From: Candidatus Caenarcanum sp.
GTDB lineage: Bacteria; Cyanobacteriota; Vampirovibrionia; Gastranaerophilales; UBA9971
Length of the DNA stretch: 5,492 nt
Assembly (NCBI GenBank): GCA_020720345.1
Contig: DYOT01000097.1
Span: 1 to 5,492, forward strand
Reading direction: 5' to 3'
Made by a program: the position numbers and the translations under genes. The notes below the pieces were generated by a model. It was not told where the DNA came from and ran no database searches. It saw only the letters and a list, made by a program, of their open reading frames with translations. This document shows positions 1 to 5,492 of the stretch, one piece after another (positions within the stretch are counted from its first letter, which is position 1; each line of letters begins with the position of its first letter).

Positions 1-2
1 CA

Positions 3-86
3 CAAAACTTTGGACGTTTGGATGCAAATTATAGCCGGACGGATGTGCTTTTGATTGTTATAATTCACTTATATAGTGATAAATAA
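3..86 (+). CDS. Possible 3' end of an upstream gene (partial, unrecognised)
   Basis: This frame is open from the window edge to a TAA and encodes the last 27 residues of a possible protein, ending LLIVIIHLYSDK. The other two forward frames close earlier, at the TAG at 32-34 and the TGA at 52-54. The stop lies 8 bases before the amidase start, the tight spacing expected inside a phage-type operon. The tail is hydrophobic followed by a short charged end, but I recognise no family. An open run this short can occur by chance. If it is coding, the promoter-like sequence at 56-64 lies inside the gene. Confidence 0.35.
   Translation, partial: QNFGRLDANYSRTDVLLIVIIHLYSDK
56..64 (+). promoter_or_regulatory. 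Candidate extended -10 promoter before the amidase gene
   Basis: TGTTATAAT is an exact extended -10 element (TGn plus TATAAT). No good -35 hexamer lies 17 bases upstream, which extended -10 promoters can tolerate. Transcription would start near 71 and give a leader of about 24 bases before the ATG at 95. AT-rich DNA produces such matches by chance, and the site may lie within an upstream reading frame, so it is only a candidate. Confidence 0.35.
65..79 (+). repeat. Short inverted repeat at the predicted amidase transcription start
   Basis: TCACT-TATAT-AGTGA has perfect 5-bp arms around a 5-base AT centre. It sits just downstream of the candidate -10 element and covers the predicted start point, where a repressor operator would act. 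The arms are short enough to be coincidental. Confidence 0.3.
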
Positions 87-94
87 GAATAATC

Positions 95-595
95 ATGAAC
101 TTGAAAAGAATAATAATCCACTGGACTGCAGGAAAAAATGTTCCGAACGCTACAGATAAAGAACATTATCACTTCATGATTGGCGGCAATGGTCAAATTT
201 ATGAAGGAAAATTTAAACCTGAAGACAATGAAAACTGTATTGATGGCAGATATGCAATGCATACAGGCGGCGGTAATACAGGAAGTATAGGCGTAGCTCT
301 ATGCGGAATGCTGGGTTTTATTGATAAAAGGCGTGTGGGAAATCATCCGCTAACAAAAATGCAGTGCGAGGCGGCTTTTAAACATGTTGCAGGACTTTGT
401 AAAAAATACAATATTCCTGTAACTCCTGAAACAGTCTTAACCCATAAAGAATTTGGATACTCTCACCCTAAGACCATAAGTTATGGAAAGATTGATATTT
501 GTTTTTTATCGCCATATCAAGAAATTACAGTCGATAAAATTGGAGATTTCATAAGAAATAAAGTGGAGTGGTATTTGCAGAATTTATCAGGGTAG
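95..595 (+). CDS. N-acetylmuramoyl-L-alanine amidase, phage endolysin type (Amidase_2)
   Basis: Predicted zinc amidase of 166 residues that cleaves the bond between N-acetylmuramic acid and L-alanine in peptidoglycan. The fold signature is complete: IIIHWTAG near the start (H9, first zinc ligand), HYHFMIGGNGQIYEG at 24-38, HTGGGNTGSIGVALCG at 56-71, H117 in LTHKEF, and K132-x-D134. By comparison with T7 lysozyme, H9, H117 and D134 would bind zinc (Asp replacing the T7 Cys, as in AmiD), and K132 matches the catalytic lysine. There is no signal peptide, membrane segment or separate wall-binding domain, and the length is that of a bare catalytic domain. The protein would therefore stay in the cytoplasm unless a holin or similar route releases it, and no holin is visible here. 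The start has only a weak Shine-Dalgarno (AAGAA). The next gene follows 6 bases after the TAG. This organisation fits a prophage lysis gene, though a domesticated copy is possible. Confidence 0.9.
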   Translation: MNLKRIIIHWTAGKNVPNATDKEHYHFMIGGNGQIYEGKFKPEDNENCIDGRYAMHTGGGNTGSIGVALCGMLGFIDKRRVGNHPLTKMQCEAAFKHVAGLCKKYNIPVTPETVLTHKEFGYSHPKTISYGKIDICFLSPYQEITVDKIGDFIRNKVEWYLQNLSG

Positions 596-601
596 GATTT
601 T

Positions 602-979
602 ATGGGGAAATTTTTGCAGGAATCAATTCAAATTGATCAGGTTAATGCCGGAATATTTAAGACACTGAATGATTTGACTTATATAACTAACGCCGGAAGC
701 AAAATAACCGTACCAAAAGGCTATGTAACCGATGGATATTCAAAGCCGCAGTTGACTGAATGGCTAGTAGGAGGCAGATTTGAAGATGATATAAGACCTA
801 GTACGCTTCACGATTATTTATGCCAGTATCGTGGATTTTATCAGGGTGTAATTTACAATCCGCTAAGTTTTAAGAAAGTTAATGATTTGTTTCTCGAAGC
901 AATGCTTGCCGTTGGCATAAATCCTGTAAAAGCGAGATTAATGCGTTTTGCCGTCAATTTTAATCCCGGTAAATGGTAA
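602..979 (+). CDS. DUF1353 family protein (phage-associated, function unknown)
   Basis: A 125-residue soluble protein matching the DUF1353 pattern: VPKGYVTDGYSKP at 37-49 (the family's P-x-G-[FY]-x-T-D-x-x-S-x-P block), STLHDYLC at 67-74 (the conserved His-Asp pair), and a helix with NDLFLEAM at 94-101 where the family usually has a D-x-[LI]-F-x-x-A-[ML] segment. The family is common in tailed phages and prophages, often beside endolysin genes. Its biochemical role is not established, so none is assigned. The start is supported by AGGG at 589-592, nine bases before the ATG and overlapping the end of the amidase gene, so the two genes are probably translationally coupled. No signal peptide or membrane segment is seen. 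The gene ends one base from the opposing aroK stop codon. Confidence 0.8.
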   Translation: MGKFLQESIQIDQVNAGIFKTLNDLTYITNAGSKITVPKGYVTDGYSKPQLTEWLVGGRFEDDIRPSTLHDYLCQYRGFYQGVIYNPLSFKKVNDLFLEAMLAVGINPVKARLMRFAVNFNPGKW

Positions 980-980
980 A

Positions 981-1490
981 TTATGTTGAAGTAAAAATCT
1001 CAATAATTGTTTCTGCTGCCTCATCAATAGACTTTTCGCCTGTATTTATTTTATAATCAGCCTGATTATAAAATATTTCTCTTCTTTTTAGTATGATTTC
1101 AAGAGTTCTTACAGGATTTGGTGTATTTATAAGCGGTCTTTCCCGGTCATCCTTTATCCGCGTAAACAATACCTCGGCAGGTGCGTATAAATGAAACAAA
1201 ACCCCATTTTGCTTAAGATTTTCCACATTTTCATCTCGCAAAACAGCGCCGCCCCCTGTAGAGATGACAATATTTTGCTGTTGGGAAACTTCTTCTATTA
1301 TTTCCGATTCCATATCACGGAAAAATTCTTCTCCTTCCTCTGCAAAAATAAGTTTTATAGGTTTTTGAGCTTTATTAACTATTAATTCATCGGTATCGAT
1401 GAATTTTATGCTTAATTTTTCGGCAATGAGTTTGCCGATAGTGGTTTTTCCTGAGCCCATAAGCCCTATTAGAACAATGTTTTTAGTCAT
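981..1490 (-). CDS. aroK: Shikimate kinase
   Basis: Cytoplasmic enzyme that phosphorylates shikimate at the 3-hydroxyl using ATP, the fifth step of the shikimate pathway. The 169-residue protein has the usual family length. It shows the Walker A loop GLMGSGKTT at 9-17, the DTDE segment with D34, R58 in FFRDME, and the glycine triplet G79-G81 in STGGGAV; these occupy the same positions as the shikimate-binding residues of the Mycobacterium tuberculosis enzyme. The lid carries RERPL (R116, R118), and R137 in RREIFY matches the conserved late arginine. The frame extends 12 codons further upstream into aroC, but the ATG at 1488-1490 is preferred: it begins one base after the aroC stop, has AAGG just before it, and puts the Walker loop at the normal distance from the amino terminus. 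Translation is probably coupled to aroC. A second copy (aroL) cannot be excluded from this window. Confidence 0.95.
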   Translation of the reverse strand: MTKNIVLIGLMGSGKTTIGKLIAEKLSIKFIDTDELIVNKAQKPIKLIFAEEGEEFFRDMESEIIEEVSQQQNIVISTGGGAVLRDENVENLKQNGVLFHLYAPAEVLFTRIKDDRERPLINTPNPVRTLEIILKRREIFYNQADYKINTGEKSIDEAAETIIEIFTST

Positions 1491-1491
1491 G

Positions 1492-2688
1492 TTACCTTGA
1501 TTGATAAAGTTTTTTGTAATTTTCATAATTGGTTTTTAATTCAGACAGGCTGTCGCCGCCGAATTTGTCAAGAAAAGCATCGACTAGAGTTATCGCAAGC
1601 ATAGCTTCACCTACAACGCTTGCTGCAGACACAGCGCAAACATCAGATCTTTCATAATGAGCAACATGTTCTTCTCCTGTCTCAAGATTTATAGAATTTA
1701 AAGGCTTCTTGAGAGTCGGAATGGGTTTCATTGCCGCTTTTATGATTATAGGCATCCCGTTTGACATCCCGCCTTCTATTCCGCCTGCATTATTTGTTTT
1801 CCTTAAGTAATCTTTTTCTTCACTTTTTATGAATATTTCATCGTGCATCTCAGAGCCCATAATTCGACCGGAATCTTCACCAGCACCGATACTAACTGAT
1901 TTAATGGCAGGGATGCTCATGACTGATTGAGCAATTTGTGCATCAAGCCGCCTGTCCCAGTGAACAAAAGTTCCTAATCCGACAGGAACATTTAAAGCAA
2001 TAATTTCAAATATTCCTCCGAGCGTATCGCCTTCTTCTGCTGCTTTATCAATAATTTTGCGCATTTCTGCGGAAGCTTTTTCATCTGCGCATCTTAAATC
2101 AGAATTATTTGCTAATTTTATCAAATAGGAGAAATCGCCGGGTATATTGTTTTTGTCGATTTTAACAGAACCTATCTCTGTTACATGGCTAAAGATTTCA
2201 ATATTAAACTGGTTTAAAATTATTTGCGCAAAAGCTCCTACAGCTGTTCTTATGGCTGTTTCCCTTGCGCTTGAGCGTTCAAGGATATTTCTGATATCTT
2301 GCTGATTGTATTTTAAAGCGCCTGAAAGATCGGCATGACCGGGTCTTATATGCGTAATTTTTTTCTGTTCAACAATTTCTTTAATTTCAGGATTTTCCAG
2401 ATTAACCGGTTCTGTTGACATAGGTATAGTCCAGTTTTCCCAGTCTTTGTTTTCTATAACAAGTGAAACAGGAGCACCTGTAGTAAAACCATGCCGGACG
2501 CCGGAATTAATAATTACTCGATCTTTTTCAATTTTCATCCTGCCGCCGCGACCATATCCCTGCTGGCGTCTTGCAAGCTGTTTGTTAATGAATTCAGTAT
2601 CAATTTCTATGCCTGCCGGAACTCCTTCTATAATTGCAGTAAGGCATTTACCGTGCGACTCTCCAGCTGTTAAAAATCTAAATTTCAT
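1492..2688 (-). CDS. aroC: Chorismate synthase
   Basis: Converts 5-enolpyruvylshikimate-3-phosphate to chorismate, the last shikimate-pathway step, by a 1,4-trans elimination that requires reduced FMN. The 398 residues lie at the upper end of the bacterial range and appear complete. Family signatures are present in order: GESHG at 9-13 with the catalytic-type H12, the RRQQGYGRGGRM block near 40-51, RPGHAD at 115-120, ERSSARETA at 137-145, GGIEGGMSNG at 302-311, and RSDVCAV at 347-353 containing the conserved Asp. The final 30 residues are a charged helical tail. The ATG has AAGGA upstream with a 12-base A-rich spacer, and that Shine-Dalgarno overlaps the stop codon of the cupin gene. AroC and AroK are non-adjacent enzymes of one pathway; AroA, which acts between them, is not in the window. 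Confidence 0.97.
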   Translation of the reverse strand: MKFRFLTAGESHGKCLTAIIEGVPAGIEIDTEFINKQLARRQQGYGRGGRMKIEKDRVIINSGVRHGFTTGAPVSLVIENKDWENWTIPMSTEPVNLENPEIKEIVEQKKITHIRPGHADLSGALKYNQQDIRNILERSSARETAIRTAVGAFAQIILNQFNIEIFSHVTEIGSVKIDKNNIPGDFSYLIKLANNSDLRCADEKASAEMRKIIDKAAEEGDTLGGIFEIIALNVPVGLGTFVHWDRRLDAQIAQSVMSIPAIKSVSIGAGEDSGRIMGSEMHDEIFIKSEEKDYLRKTNNAGGIEGGMSNGMPIIIKAAMKPIPTLKKPLNSINLETGEEHVAHYERSDVCAVSAASVVGEAMLAITLVDAFLDKFGGDSLSELKTNYENYKKLYQSR

Positions 2689-2703
2689 TTTTTTTATTTT
2701 TCC

Positions 2704-3069
2704 TTAAGAATTTACACGTCCGTAAATATCGTCGAATCTAACTATATCATCTTCTTCGAGATAATCTCCCCTCTGTATTTCCACGATGCTTAGAGGAGCA
2801 GCTCCCTGATTTTCCAGTCTGTGCTTTGCTTGTTTGGGGATGTCAATACTTTCGCCGGATTTTAAAGTAATATTTTCATCTTCACGTGTAATTAAGGCTT
2901 CACCGGAAAGCACAACCCAATGCTCGCTTCTGTGATAATGCATTTGAAGACTCAGTCTTGCTCCGGGATTAACCTCAATTATTTTAATTTTGTATCCTGT
3001 GCTTTCCTGAATTACCGTATAAAAACCCCAAGGTCTGAAAACCGTTTCATTGTCAAAATTTTTGTTCAC
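2704..3069 (-). CDS. Cupin, mannose-6-phosphate isomerase type II-like (stand-alone domain)
   Basis: A 121-residue single cupin domain closely resembling the carboxy-terminal isomerase half of ManC/AlgA proteins (MannoseP_isomer family). Visible hallmarks are FRPWGFY at 11-17, the PGARLSLQMHYHRSEHW block at 35-51 with candidate metal ligands Q42, H44 and H46, DIPKQAKHRLEN at 76-87 with H83, and the closing pattern VEIQRGDYLEEDDIVRFDD followed by YGR. The guanylyltransferase half of ManC is absent. Such proteins may interconvert fructose-6-phosphate and mannose-6-phosphate, feeding GDP-mannose synthesis, but activity of the short stand-alone versions should not be assumed. The start is a GTG, supported by AAGGA seven bases upstream; the first in-frame ATG (residue 43) would lose half the domain. 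This is the first gene of the leftward run, and its stop codon overlaps the aroC ribosome-binding site. Confidence 0.85.
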   Translation of the reverse strand: MNKNFDNETVFRPWGFYTVIQESTGYKIKIIEVNPGARLSLQMHYHRSEHWVVLSGEALITREDENITLKSGESIDIPKQAKHRLENQGAAPLSIVEIQRGDYLEEDDIVRFDDIYGRVNS

Positions 3070-3126
3070 AACCTTTTCCTTCTATTTTGTATAAATATAA
3101 ACCCCCTTTTTTATAAAGAATATAAT

Positions 3127-3143
3127 ATCATAATATTTATGAT
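3127..3143. repeat. Operator-like palindrome in the divergent intergenic region
   Basis: ATCATAA-TAT-TTATGAT has perfect 7-bp arms around a 3-base centre. It lies between the leftward cupin-aroC-aroK run and the rightward membrane protein gene, about 57 bases from the cupin start. Its size and symmetry suit a dimeric regulator. The AT-rich background raises the chance of coincidence. Confidence 0.4.
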
Positions 3144-3160
3144 GAATAAATTAGTCTCAA
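3130..3160 (-). promoter_or_regulatory. Weak candidate promoter for cupin-aroC-aroK
   Basis: Read on the minus strand, TTGAGA (3160-3155) and TATTAT (3135-3130) each match 5 of 6 consensus bases, but they are 19 bases apart, longer than the optimal 17. The -10 element lies inside the palindrome at 3127-3143, so a protein bound there could block it. Other AT-rich hexamers nearer the gene (such as TATATT at 3099-3094) are possible alternatives. Confidence 0.2.
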
Positions 3161-3161
3161 T

Positions 3162-3190
3162 TTGTACCCTGACAAAAATTAAGTTATACT
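3162..3190 (+). promoter_or_regulatory. Candidate promoter for the membrane glycosyltransferase-like gene
   Basis: TATACT at 3185-3190 matches 5 of 6 bases of the -10 consensus. TTGTAC at 3162-3167 is a partial -35 (3 of 6) at the optimal 17-base spacing. Transcription would begin near 3197, inside the left arm of the hairpin at 3194-3221. Confidence 0.4.
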
Positions 3191-3193
3191 GTT

Positions 3194-3221
3194 TTTGTTG
3201 AAATTTAGGATTTTCAACAAA
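3194..3221 (+). repeat. Perfect 10-bp inverted repeat with AGGA in its loop
   Basis: TTTGTTGAAA and TTTCAACAAA are exact reverse complements separated by the 8-base loop TTTAGGAT. The loop carries the Shine-Dalgarno-like AGGA at 3207-3210, and the right arm ends on the first base of the ATG at 3221-3223. As RNA it would form a moderate, A-U-rich stem near the 5' end of the transcript. As DNA it would be an operator covering the predicted start point. No run of T follows, so it is not a typical terminator. Confidence 0.6.
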
Positions 3222-3247
3222 TGCAGTGGGAGGTTTTATTGTTATAA
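3221..3247 (+). other. Eight-codon upstream reading frame overlapping the next start
   Basis: ATG at 3221-3223 opens a frame encoding MQWEVLLL and ending with TAA at 3245-3247. The last A of that stop is the first base of the ATG at 3247 (TAATG overlap). AGGA lies 10 bases before this ATG, in the hairpin loop. The arrangement would allow translational coupling, but so short a frame may be fortuitous. Confidence 0.25.
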
Positions 3248-5436
3248 TGCTAGATTTTTTGCTTTTTTCCGGTTTTGTTTCATCTTTTTTACTGGTTTTG
3301 TTTTCTTCATACTTTTTTTCTGCAATCATAAAATCAAAAAGTTCTTTTAATTCGTTTATTTATTTTGTTTTAATTTTTATTTCCCAGATAATAAGTTCAA
3401 TTGAGCTGTTATCTCTGATTAAAAGCATTAATCCCAGCGGAATATTAATAATTAATTCGATTGTTTTAGCAGTTTCTTTCGGTTTATGGGAATTTTTCAA
3501 AAGACCGAATTATATTTATCCCGAAAAATTTAAATTATTAGCTAAAGATATTTTGAATGCCCTGAAAAAAGATAAATTTCTTCTTATTATATCGATAATT
3601 TTTGGGATTTCATGCATAATTTTACTTTTACTTACAATTTTTGTTCCGACAGACAATATGGACAGCCTTACATACAGGCTTGGAAGAATTGCAATATGGG
3701 TTCAAAACGGAACTTTGCAGCATTTTGAAACAACATCCATAAGACAGCTTTGTTTTCCTATAAATTTTGAAGTAATGATTTTATGGTCATGGACTTTTTT
3801 GAAAAGAGACAGCCTGGCTCTTTTCCCTTCATTTTTAAGCTATTTTGGTTGTTTGGGGCTTGTTTTCGGATATTTAAAATATTTTAATATTTCTACAAGA
3901 AGAATTTTATGGGTTTTGCTGATTATTGTCTCGCTGCCAATATTTTTACTGGAAGCAACGAGTGCCCAGAGTGATTTATTTATGGGATTTTTGTTGCTGG
4001 CATCATTATATTTGCTTGTTTATTCAATAAGAGAAAAAGAAATTACGCCTGCAATTTTTGTCGGAGTAGCTTATGCAATAGCAATTGGGGCAAAAAGCAC
4101 TGCTTTTCTGTTTGTTCCTGCTTTTGTAGTTGTAACTGTATTAATGTTCTTGAGAGAAAAAGAAAATAAACCCGTAAGGCAAATTATAGCTGCTGCTATC
4201 AGCTTTGTAATTTTCTTTATAATTCTGTCTTCATATAACTATATTCAAAATCATTTTACTTTTAACAGTATATTTGGTCCGGAAAGCATCGTCTCGTCAA
4301 ATACAGTAAATGGCATAAAGCCGCTGCCTGTGAACCTGGCGAGGTTTTTCTTTGCTTTTATTGATTTGCCGGGCATAGATTATACCGGATTGAAGCTTAT
4401 AAGAAAAATAGACAGCCTTATTGTTGGTGTTCATAACGGCTTGATTTCAGAATACGGACTAAGTCCAAAATTCGGTATTAATATGGGATTTTTTGAAGGT
4501 TTTAATTTTAGGGTTCACGAAAATTATTCATCTTTCGGGTTTCTCAATTATTTGTTAATTGTGCCTTTTATTGTGATTTCGCTGTTAAAATTAAAATCCA
4601 AAAAAGACAGAACCTTTTATATGGCAATGACAGGGCTTTTTATACCATGTTTTTTCCTGATGATGCTGTTATTTATGGGATATTCGGTTTGGTCTTTAAG
4701 ATATTTTGCGACGGCGGCGGCTCTTAGCGCGCCTATGCTTATTTTTAGCTATAATAGAAAAACAAACTGGTATAAGTATCTTATAAGTTCGATTCTTATC
4801 TTTAATTTCATAATTTATACTGTATTTAACTGGGAAAAGCCATTGCCGGAAGTCATAAATACTTTTGCGGAACACAAAAATTATATGGAAGCCAGAAGGG
4901 ATTTAAGGCTACGGAACGGCTTTTATTACACAAATAATTACAGAGAATACGCTCTTTTAAATGGCATCCGAAAAATAATCCCGGAAAATGCAAGGATAGC
5001 ACTCTTTTTTGTTGAAGAAGATTCAATATATCCCTTTTTTGAAGAAGGAAGTGATTGGGAAATTTATCCATCAAGGTATGACAGATTTATTAAGGAAAAA
5101 AGATTCGATTATTATGACTTCTTGATTGTCAGCACTAAAGTGCAGGAAATTTATTCCCTTGAGCCAAAACCGGATATTAATTATACTCCCGATTATAAAA
5201 GCAGAAATATTAAATTTGATAATAAATCTGATGAGGACGCAAAAACGGTTTACCTTGATAAAGCAGGAAAAATTATATTTTCAGGAAATTCCGCAAAGGC
5301 AGTTAAGCTGGTTAATTTAATTGATGAAAAGAATTTTTCAAAATATTTTGAAAAAATAAAAACGATAAAATCAGAAATGCCGGATAAAAGAATGAGCAGA
5401 ACTTATATAGTTTATAAAAGAAAAGCAATTTGGTGA
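3247..5436 (+). CDS. Polytopic membrane protein, GT-C (GT39/ArnT/PMT-like) glycosyltransferase candidate
   Basis: A 729-residue protein with roughly eleven to thirteen hydrophobic segments up to about residue 527, then a soluble, charged tail of about 200 residues. After the fourth segment comes VPTDNMDSLTYRLGR, with D136 and D139 in the first large outside loop, where GT-C enzymes carry their acidic catalytic motif; RQLCFP near 166-171 and TSAQSD near 238-243 also look conserved. GT-C enzymes move sugars from polyprenyl-phosphate donors to lipids, proteins or glycans on the outer face of the membrane; the substrate here cannot be read. Start choice: the ATG at 3247 has a strong GGAGG 13 bases upstream, and aroC shows that long spacers occur here. 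A GTG at 3226 would add seven residues but has only AGGA at 15 bases. Divergence from a sugar-isomerase-type cupin gene hints at a surface-glycan role. It could instead be a non-catalytic membrane protein of the same fold. Confidence 0.75.
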   Translation: MLDFLLFSGFVSSFLLVLFSSYFFSAIIKSKSSFNSFIYFVLIFISQIISSIELLSLIKSINPSGILIINSIVLAVSFGLWEFFKRPNYIYPEKFKLLAKDILNALKKDKFLLIISIIFGISCIILLLLTIFVPTDNMDSLTYRLGRIAIWVQNGTLQHFETTSIRQLCFPINFEVMILWSWTFLKRDSLALFPSFLSYFGCLGLVFGYLKYFNISTRRILWVLLIIVSLPIFLLEATSAQSDLFMGFLLLASLYLLVYSIREKEITPAIFVGVAYAIAIGAKSTAFLFVPAFVVVTVLMFLREKENKPVRQIIAAAISFVIFFIILSSYNYIQNHFTFNSIFGPESIVSSNTVNGIKPLPVNLARFFFAFIDLPGIDYTGLKLIRKIDSLIVGVHNGLISEYGLSPKFGINMGFFEGFNFRVHENYSSFGFLNYLLIVPFIVISLLKLKSKKDRTFYMAMTGLFIPCFFLMMLLFMGYSVWSLRYFATAAALSAPMLIFSYNRKTNWYKYLISSILIFNFIIYTVFNWEKPLPEVINTFAEHKNYMEARRDLRLRNGFYYTNNYREYALLNGIRKIIPENARIALFFVEEDSIYPFFEEGSDWEIYPSRYDRFIKEKRFDYYDFLIVSTKVQEIYSLEPKPDINYTPDYKSRNIKFDNKSDEDAKTVYLDKAGKIIFSGNSAKAVKLVNLIDEKNFSKYFEKIKTIKSEMPDKRMSRTYIVYKRKAIW

Positions 5437-5492
5437 CCAACATTATCCACTATCTGATTTTAAATTTCTTTAAACTTTTCTCAAATTTCTGA

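Noticed and set aside
1491..1526. Twelve-codon amino-terminal extension of aroK overlapping aroC.
   Set aside because: The ATG at 1488-1490 has AAGG just upstream and puts the Walker A loop at residue 9, as in other shikimate kinases; the extension is read in another frame of the aroC end.
2447..2707. Plus-strand open frames of 60-86 codons opposite aroC.
   Set aside because: They are shadows of the strongly conserved aroC coding sequence.
3102..3112. CCCCCTTTTTT tract as a phase-variable repeat or terminator.
   Set aside because: The homopolymer runs are only five and six bases, lie outside any coding region, and have no stem before them.
3169..3190. CTGACA and TATACT as a promoter pair.
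   Set aside because: The spacer is only 10 bases; TTGTAC at 3162-3167 has the right 17-base spacing despite a weaker match.
3226..3246. GTG start giving a 736-residue membrane protein.
   Set aside because: It has only AGGA at a 15-base spacing, and GGAGG overlaps the GTG itself; the ATG at 3247 is the better start, though the difference is only seven residues.
3111..3329. Minus-strand 72-codon open frame over the start of the membrane protein gene.
   Set aside because: It is antisense to hydrophobic codons (which read as lysine- and glutamate-rich on the other strand), and it covers the intergenic repeats; there is no family likeness.
5450..5491. Possible 3' end of a convergent gene on the minus strand, with a lysine-rich open frame of 13 codons ending in TAG at 5452-5450.
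   Set aside because: It is too short and too low in complexity to separate from chance; sequence beyond the right edge is needed.
5437..5492. Terminator after the membrane protein gene.
   Set aside because: AAATTTCT occurs twice as a direct repeat, but no stem followed by a T run is present.

Overview
The window is AT-rich bacterial DNA (by eye about two thirds A+T) with tightly packed genes, standard ATG/GTG starts and Shine-Dalgarno sites. It holds six complete protein-coding genes, a possible gene remnant at the left edge, and one real intergenic region of about 150-170 bases. Nothing in it fixes the taxonomy. The protein families and AT-richness would suit a deep-branching or gut-associated bacterium, and a Cyanobacteria/Melainabacteria-like host is only a guess, prompted by the style of the large membrane protein. 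No tRNA, rRNA, CRISPR array, transposase or integrase was seen.

Left region (1-979, + strand): a phage-type pair. The first gene is a single-domain, zinc-dependent N-acetylmuramoyl-L-alanine amidase (Amidase_2/T7-lysozyme family). Six bases later comes a DUF1353 protein, a family usually found near phage tail and lysis genes. A reading frame open from the window edge stops 8 bases before the amidase, so the pair may be the tail of a longer, prophage-like operon that continues off the left edge.

Middle region (981-3069, - strand): a compact three-gene run, transcribed leftwards: a mannose-6-phosphate-isomerase-type cupin (GTG start), chorismate synthase aroC, then shikimate kinase aroK. The gaps are 15 bases and 1 base, so the run is very probably one transcript. 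AroK and AroC catalyse two non-adjacent steps of the shikimate pathway (shikimate to shikimate-3-phosphate, and EPSP to chorismate). The cupin's link to this pathway is unexplained. The stop codons of aroK and of the DUF1353 gene face each other across a single base, with no room for a terminator.

Right region (3070-5436): a divergent intergenic region with two perfect inverted repeats and a promoter-like sequence, then a large + strand gene for a polytopic membrane protein with a GT-C/GT39-like amino-terminal core and a soluble tail of about 200 residues. The cupin and the membrane protein may both serve surface-glycan synthesis, but this is inference from family membership and position. The last 56 bases show no supported feature.

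I found no clear case for a wholly new system. The points most worth a second look are the 10-bp hairpin with a Shine-Dalgarno-like AGGA in its loop and the overlapping eight-codon reading frame before the membrane protein gene, the cupin-aroC-aroK linkage, and the phage-type pair abutting aroK.
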